DNA from: JAGNZR01 sp051659505
Lineage (GTDB): Bacteria; Fusobacteriota; Fusobacteriia; Fusobacteriales; Fusobacteriaceae
Direction of reading: 5' to 3'
DNA: 64,000 bases
Assembly (NCBI GenBank): GCA_051659505.1
Contig: JBOFOQ010000055.1
Span: 10,599-74,598, forward strand
A model generated the notes under the pieces. The model had not been told where the DNA came from and did not search any database. It saw only the letters and a list, made by a program, of their open reading frames with translations. Shown piece after piece: positions 59,905 to 64,000 of this stretch (position 1 is the first letter of the stretch; every line of letters begins with the position of its first letter). The translations under genes and the position numbers were made by a program.

Positions 59905-61302
59905 TTATTCAGAAAAAAGTTTTACCTTTTCCAAAAATCTTTCTCTCATTTCCCTTATGTAAGTTGCAGGTTCTTTAGGATTTATTACTCTTATTATATT
60001 ATCTCTTTCACTCTCTACTTTTATTATTTTTTTTGTTATAGCTCCCCCGCCTAGTCCAATAGTAGATTGGTTTTCCTCTATCATTTCAACATTAAATATA
60101 GACTCAAAGCCTAATTTAGAATACCCTATATTTTCTCCCCAGTCAGCACTATTCTTTTGTCTATATAAGTAATAAGCTTCCATTTTCTTCTCTTTTAATA
60201 CTTCTCTAACTTTAGCTTCTACTTTTTCTCTATTTAAATCGCTTACCTTCCTATTTAAATCTTTAAATAAAACTGAAGCTTTTTTTAATGCTAAACTATG
60301 AATTGTTAAATTTTCAATATCATAATCTTTTATAGTTTCCAGTGTGCATAGTATCTCTTTTTCACTTTCATCTGGAAGACCTAATATTAAATCCATGTTA
60401 ATTATAAAACCTAACTCTTTCATTTTATTATAGCATCTATCGAAATTTTCTTTATTAAAACTTCTATTTAATTTTTTTAAAATCTCTAAATTAAATGTTT
60501 GAGGATTTAGACTTACTCTGTCCACTCCATATTCTTTAGCTATTTCTAATTTTCTATCAGTTATAGTATCTTCTCTTCCAGCTTCAAATGTAAATTCTTT
60601 CAAATTGCTTTTATCAATATAAGTATCAATCGCTTTTAATACTTTTTCTAAATCCTCTTCTGTTAGTGTACTAGGAGTTCCACCCCCTATATAAATAGAT
60701 TCAATTTTACAATTATTATCCTTTATTAACGTTCCTGTAAGCTCTATTTCTTCTAAAAGAGTAAGTACAAATTTTTTATAAAATCTTTCTCCCACAGGAC
60801 TACTCATTTCAAAAGATGCAAATGAACAATAATTGCATTTTGTCGGGCAAAATGGAATTCCAATATAGATACTTTGAGCTTTATCGTTTAAAATCTCTAT
60901 TTCTTTTTTATAAACAGAAATTAATAATTCTCTTTTTTCCTTTGAAACTAAATATAATTTTTCTAAAATTTCATCTATTTTTTCATAAGAATATCCACAT
61001 ATTAAAAGTCTTTTTACAACTTTTGTAGGTCTAACACCTATTAAACCACCCCATGGATAAACTTTTCCCCAAAGAGATAAAAGAGATGTTTTTAGAAATA
61101 TTATCTTTTGGTCCTCTATTTCTTCTTCAAGATTTTCATAAGAAAAAACAGCTCTTTTTTTCTCTACTTTTAACTCTAATATTATATCCTTATTTTCATT
61201 CTTAAAATTTGCTTCTATATCCATATCTTTTATTTCTGGAATTAAAACTCTTACAAATTCTTTTATACTATTTTCTGCTATTTCTATATTTGAAATAATC
61301 AA
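59905..61302 (-). CDS. hemZ: HemZ-like coproporphyrinogen dehydrogenase (radical SAM)
   Basis: 465 aa. Radical SAM cluster motif CPTKCNYCSF (about 152-161) after an N-terminal domain of 140 residues, IYIGGGTPSTLTEEDLE, FEAGREDTIT, RVSLNPQTFN and the HemN-type C-terminal region ENIGYSKLGFESIFN. Matches HemZ of Bacillus (oxygen-independent coproporphyrinogen oxidation); since radical SAM relatives such as HemW/HutW bind haem instead, the reaction is not certain. TTG start at 61302, six bases after AGGTGG. Confidence 0.87.
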   Translation of the reverse strand: MIISNIEIAENSIKEFVRVLIPEIKDMDIEANFKNENKDIILELKVEKKRAVFSYENLEEEIEDQKIIFLKTSLLSLWGKVYPWGGLIGVRPTKVVKRLLICGYSYEKIDEILEKLYLVSKEKRELLISVYKKEIEILNDKAQSIYIGIPFCPTKCNYCSFASFEMSSPVGERFYKKFVLTLLEEIELTGTLIKDNNCKIESIYIGGGTPSTLTEEDLEKVLKAIDTYIDKSNLKEFTFEAGREDTITDRKLEIAKEYGVDRVSLNPQTFNLEILKKLNRSFNKENFDRCYNKMKELGFIINMDLILGLPDESEKEILCTLETIKDYDIENLTIHSLALKKASVLFKDLNRKVSDLNREKVEAKVREVLKEKKMEAYYLYRQKNSADWGENIGYSKLGFESIFNVEMIEENQSTIGLGGGAITKKIIKVESERDNIIRVINPKEPATYIREMRERFLEKVKLFSE

Positions 61303-61334
61303 TATTATCCACCTTTTTATTCTTTGATATTATA

Positions 61335-61374
61335 AATATTCCCATACTCTCTTTACGAAAGGTATGGGAATATT
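61335..61374 (-). terminator. Hairpin between uppP and hemZ
   Basis: AATATTCCCATAC and GTATGGGAATATT pair perfectly (13 bp), with a small CTTT/AAAG stem in the loop. Only a weak T-run follows on the minus strand, so termination may be partial. Confidence 0.65.
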
Positions 61375-61380
61375 AATTCT

Positions 61381-62196
61381 TTATATTAAAAGTAAAACTA
61401 TAACACCTAGTATAACTCTATAAATACCAAAGAACACAAAATCTTTTGATTTTATATAAGTCATAAACCATTTAATAACAATATAAGCAACTATAAAGGA
61501 AATAAGTGTCCCTATTGACATTAATAGCCATTCATAGTTAGTAAAATTCAATCCATTTTTCATTAATTTTAGAAGAGTTGCCCCTGCCATTGTTGGAATT
61601 GCTAAAAAAAATGAAAATTCTGCTGCTATTGGTCGTGAAAGCCCTAAAAGCAATGCTCCTATTATTGTTGCACCAGAACGTGACGTTCCAGGAATCATTG
61701 CTAAGCACTGAAAAAATCCAATTGTAAGAGCTATTTTATATGTTAGTTGTGTGAAATTTGTTATTTCCGCTTTTTTTGTTATTTTTTTCTCTATAAATAT
61801 TAATATAACACCATAAAAAATAAGTGTCACTGCAATAATTGTAATATTATCCATGAATACTTCTGAGATATAGTCATCAGCTAAAATCCCTATTACTCCT
61901 GCTGGAATAACTCCCACAATTATTTTACTCCATAGAGACATTCTTTCTTTAAAAATAGTTTTATCTTTTATAAAAGGATTTATATTCTTCCAAAAACAAA
62001 TAATTACTGCTAAAATAGCTCCAAATTGTACTACTATTAAAAAAGTATCCATAAAATTTTTATTTAATTCACTTGTTGCCATGAAAGAGCTTAAAAACTT
62101 CTTTACAAGAATCATATGTCCTGTACTACTAATAGGTATAAATTCTGTTACCCCTTCCACAATGGAAAGGACTATAATTACAATAAATCCTGTCAT
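61381..62196 (-). CDS. uppP: Undecaprenyl-diphosphate phosphatase
   Basis: Recycles the C55 lipid carrier for peptidoglycan and confers bacitracin tolerance. 271 aa, about eight TM helices. Signatures: EGVTEFIPISSTGHMIL (about 15-31) with the Glu and Ser, and PGTSRSGATIIGALLLG (about 170) with the essential Arg. RBS GGAG. The upstream 230 bases carry only a gene remnant. No obvious partner nearby. Confidence 0.95.
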   Translation of the reverse strand: MTGFIVIIVLSIVEGVTEFIPISSTGHMILVKKFLSSFMATSELNKNFMDTFLIVVQFGAILAVIICFWKNINPFIKDKTIFKERMSLWSKIIVGVIPAGVIGILADDYISEVFMDNITIIAVTLIFYGVILIFIEKKITKKAEITNFTQLTYKIALTIGFFQCLAMIPGTSRSGATIIGALLLGLSRPIAAEFSFFLAIPTMAGATLLKLMKNGLNFTNYEWLLMSIGTLISFIVAYIVIKWFMTYIKSKDFVFFGIYRVILGVIVLLLI

Positions 62197-62272
62197 TTAT
62201 AATTCTCCAATTATTTTATTTTATTAGCCGATTGTAAAACTAAAATAACTTAGTAAAACAAAGGCTTTTTAT

Positions 62273-62413
62273 TTATTTTTTTTGTGTTTCCTCAACTTTC
62301 TGATAAAATTTAGTTATCATCAAAACAAAATCATTAGTAAAGGTAATACATGTAGATGCCTCTGTTCTATAATCTTGTAAATAGAACTGAACCAGCTGTA
62401 AGTGAAAATAAGC
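62273..62413 (-). pseudogene. 46-codon gene remnant (3' end without a start)
   Basis: An open frame of 46 codons between TAG (62416-62414) and TAA (62275-62273), with no ATG, GTG or TTG in its first 30 codons. Its translation looks protein-like: AYFHLQLVQFYLQDYRTEAS then TCITFTNDFVLMITKFYQKV and ETQKK, helical and with few rare residues. It lies 15 bases behind the DUF4280 gene stop. Most simply the tail of an older gene whose front was lost by recombination or replaced by the present neighbour. A frameshifted extension of that neighbour is the alternative. Confidence 0.5.
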
Positions 62414-62427
62414 CTAAATTCTTAAAT

Positions 62428-64000
62428 TTAATTTGCTTTTGCTACCCCTTCACTACTAACTATAGTTAGTATTCCTCCACATTTACACGTACATTTGCAG
62501 TTGCTTAACAGTACTGTGTTTCCATTTAAGGTGGTTCCTTTACTTCCCTGTTCCCATTCATTTGTTGAGATATATCCACTGCACATTTGAGGAACTCCCA
62601 TTATTAGATTTTTGTTGCATAGTGTTCCTTTAGGGATTATTGATTTATTTCCTATGTAATCTAATACCGTTGCATTTAAGTATTCATTTGTTTTCTTAAA
62701 TTTTTGAGAGAATACTTTTAATTCTAACGGGCAACTTCCTTCGCTACATTTTAATATTGCTTTATCTAGTACCGCTATTGGTAACTCTTCTTCCACAGCT
62801 GTCGTAAAAGTAGGATAAAATACTTTTACTCCAATTAACTTTGGTTTTATTTTATCGTTTAAATCATAACTATACGCTATTTTATTTTTATCAAATAATT
62901 TATCTGAATCTAATAAACCAATTTTTATTACAGAGGATTTTATCCATAATTTTTTACTTTTTACTTCTATATGGTAATAAGCCTCTAATATCTTTGAATT
63001 TTCTATTTGGTTTAGTACATTTTTGTAGTGGGGTAATTTTTTACCCCATAATTCTATCATTGAATATAAAAATTTATTTACTTCATCTCCTTTTTTCGTT
63101 GTTTCAAACCAGTGAACCAGTAATAGTTTTTCAATTCCTAAACCTAAGTCATAATACTCAGTATTAGTTTCATATATACTTCTTAAAAAGCTTCCGATAT
63201 ATTCTTTCCTTACATTAGCTCCTATTTCTCCGCCTTCTGAAACATAGGGGAAATAGTAATACTCTGTTTTTTTGTTCACAAAACCATAATATTCTGCAAT
63301 TCCTTTTACAAATGTTTCTCTAGATTGTTCTTTTATTTCTAAACTCAATTTATTTAAATTTTTGATTTCATCATTTTCTATATAAAAAGCTTTTTGATTT
63401 ATTTTTGTGTAATTTTCTTGTATTTCACTAAAAAGATTTAATAGTTCACACATATGTTTACCTATTAAATCTTCAGCGTCTTCAGATTTTGTTGTATTTA
63501 GCCACAATCGTCCATCTGTCTCTTCTCCTTTCACTATAGAAACTATTTTATTCTTTTCAATTGTTAAAAGTATGACATCATAATCAGGAATTCCTTTAGT
63601 GTTCACATATCTCCCATGAGAAGATGCCACTGCTGCCAGACCTGATGCAAAGAGTTGTCCCTTGCTCGCTTTTAATAGTTTTAGCTTTATTTTATCTTCT
63701 TTCTTTATTTCAGCTACTTTATACTTTTCTATGATTTCATATGCTTTTACTTGAAGATAACTTTCTAAATTTAAATATAGCTCTAGAGCAGGGTTACTTA
63801 TATTTATTTTATACGTTACCTCAGGATCCTGAGTTATATTTATTTTATACGTTACCTCAGGATCCCTTATCTGAGTTATATTTATTTCTCCAACCACTTT
63901 ATCTGAGATATAGTTTTTTCCCCATATAAAATTTGTTTCAGTTTTCCCTTTAATTATATTTTCTTTTATCATTATATCTACAAGCTTTTCTAATGAGTTT
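62428..64000 (-). CDS. DUF4280 (PAAR-like) C-terminal protein, 5' end beyond the window
   Basis: At least 514 aa from ATG 63972; the frame stays open to base 64000 (codons reading NSLEKLVDI before that Met) and no RBS precedes that ATG, so the gene probably starts outside. N-terminal: a duplicated DPEVTYKIN segment; middle (about 90-380) has no family I recognise. From about 400: LKCSEGSCPLELKVF, GTLCNKNLIMGVPQMCSGYIS, CKCTCKCGGILTIVSSEG, the DUF4280/PAAR-like pattern with about nine Cys that may hold zinc. PAAR-like tips sharpen spikes of contractile injection systems or carry toxins. System and cargo unknown. Confidence 0.75.
   Translation of the reverse strand, partial: NSLEKLVDIMIKENIIKGKTETNFIWGKNYISDKVVGEINITQIRDPEVTYKINITQDPEVTYKINISNPALELYLNLESYLQVKAYEIIEKYKVAEIKKEDKIKLKLLKASKGQLFASGLAAVASSHGRYVNTKGIPDYDVILLTIEKNKIVSIVKGEETDGRLWLNTTKSEDAEDLIGKHMCELLNLFSEIQENYTKINQKAFYIENDEIKNLNKLSLEIKEQSRETFVKGIAEYYGFVNKKTEYYYFPYVSEGGEIGANVRKEYIGSFLRSIYETNTEYYDLGLGIEKLLLVHWFETTKKGDEVNKFLYSMIELWGKKLPHYKNVLNQIENSKILEAYYHIEVKSKKLWIKSSVIKIGLLDSDKLFDKNKIAYSYDLNDKIKPKLIGVKVFYPTFTTAVEEELPIAVLDKAILKCSEGSCPLELKVFSQKFKKTNEYLNATVLDYIGNKSIIPKGTLCNKNLIMGVPQMCSGYISTNEWEQGSKGTTLNGNTVLLSNCKCTCKCGGILTIVSSEGVAKAN
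63798..63887. repeat. 36-bp tandem repeat inside the DUF4280 gene
   Basis: A 36-bp unit (63798-63833) is followed by a copy identical for 32 bases (63834-63865), then a 12-base partial third copy after 42 bases (63876). It duplicates 12 residues in frame. CTCAGGATCCTGAG at 63820-63833 is a perfect palindrome at the first junction. Confidence 0.9.

Noticed and set aside
1..64000. tRNA, rRNA, IS elements, prophage or integration sites
   Set aside because: No cloverleaf-like or rRNA sequence, no transposase or integrase motif, and no long terminal repeats were found on reading both strands.

Overview
This is a very AT-rich chromosomal segment (A/T homopolymers throughout, ATA- and AGA-rich codon use, GGAGG-type ribosome binding sites) that reads as a core-genome stretch of a member of the Fusobacteria, probably Fusobacteriaceae. 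The evidence is the MutL N-terminus, which matches what I remember of fusobacterial MutL, the EarP/EF-P Arg32 pair in a low-GC genome, Gram-negative-type envelope genes (TolC, RND pump, lipoproteins) beside Firmicute-like genes (rlmH, DUF1292, HemZ), and the gene families overall. The genus call is inference. I see no rRNA, tRNA, CRISPR array, IS element or prophage.

Layout. 1-7.4 kb: a small orphan gene on +, then a long minus-strand run mutL-rlmH-DUF1292-DUF1934-like-TPR lipoprotein-lysS-lrgA-lrgB. 7.6-11.9 kb: a secreted TPR protein with a degenerate lytic transglycosylase domain, followed by recJ. 12-13 kb: a tandem pair of small secreted paralogues, each with its own promoter and its own array of 11-bp-spaced TTTACA repeats, the classic footprint of an OmpR/PhoB-family response regulator. 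13-17 kb: pncB, psd, a NusG-domain-II protein and an AI-2E-type permease. 17.1-18 kb: dtd and a small unknown. 18-24.4 kb: a TetR-controlled tripartite RND efflux operon with a perfect palindrome at the transcription start. 24.5-28 kb: VanZ-like protein, alr, glyA, Cys-rich protein. 28-33 kb: dapF, a ligase-ACP-acyltransferase fusion, a ZIP transporter and an M50 protease. 33-39 kb: purine nucleoside phosphorylase, efp with earP (EF-P rhamnosylation), an OYE-family reductase, an ABC-F ATPase, an acetate-transporter-family protein. 39-45 kb: a nucleoside kinase and oppBCDF without a binding protein. 45-53.6 kb: rpsO with a structured leader, then mltG, a radical SAM protein, tilS, ftsH and a DEAD-box helicase. 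53.9-62.2 kb: flavodoxin, a small unknown, a PEBP protein, the hemZ-comEA-hslO-tatD-acpS-NuoE-like-prfB run, and uppP. 62.3-64 kb: a gene remnant and an edge-truncated protein ending in a DUF4280 (PAAR-like) domain.

Translation control recurs: mutL appears to start at ATA, rlmH, tilS, ftsH and hemZ at TTG, flavodoxin at GTG; prfB keeps its programmed +1 frameshift; rpsO has a leader with an exact complement of its own Shine-Dalgarno sequence. The most novel-looking elements are the duplicated small secreted proteins with their response-regulator arrays, the AUA-initiated mutL, the rpsO leader, the TPR/pseudo-transglycosylase, and the DUF4280 protein at the right edge, which may open into an accessory secretion or toxin locus outside the window.
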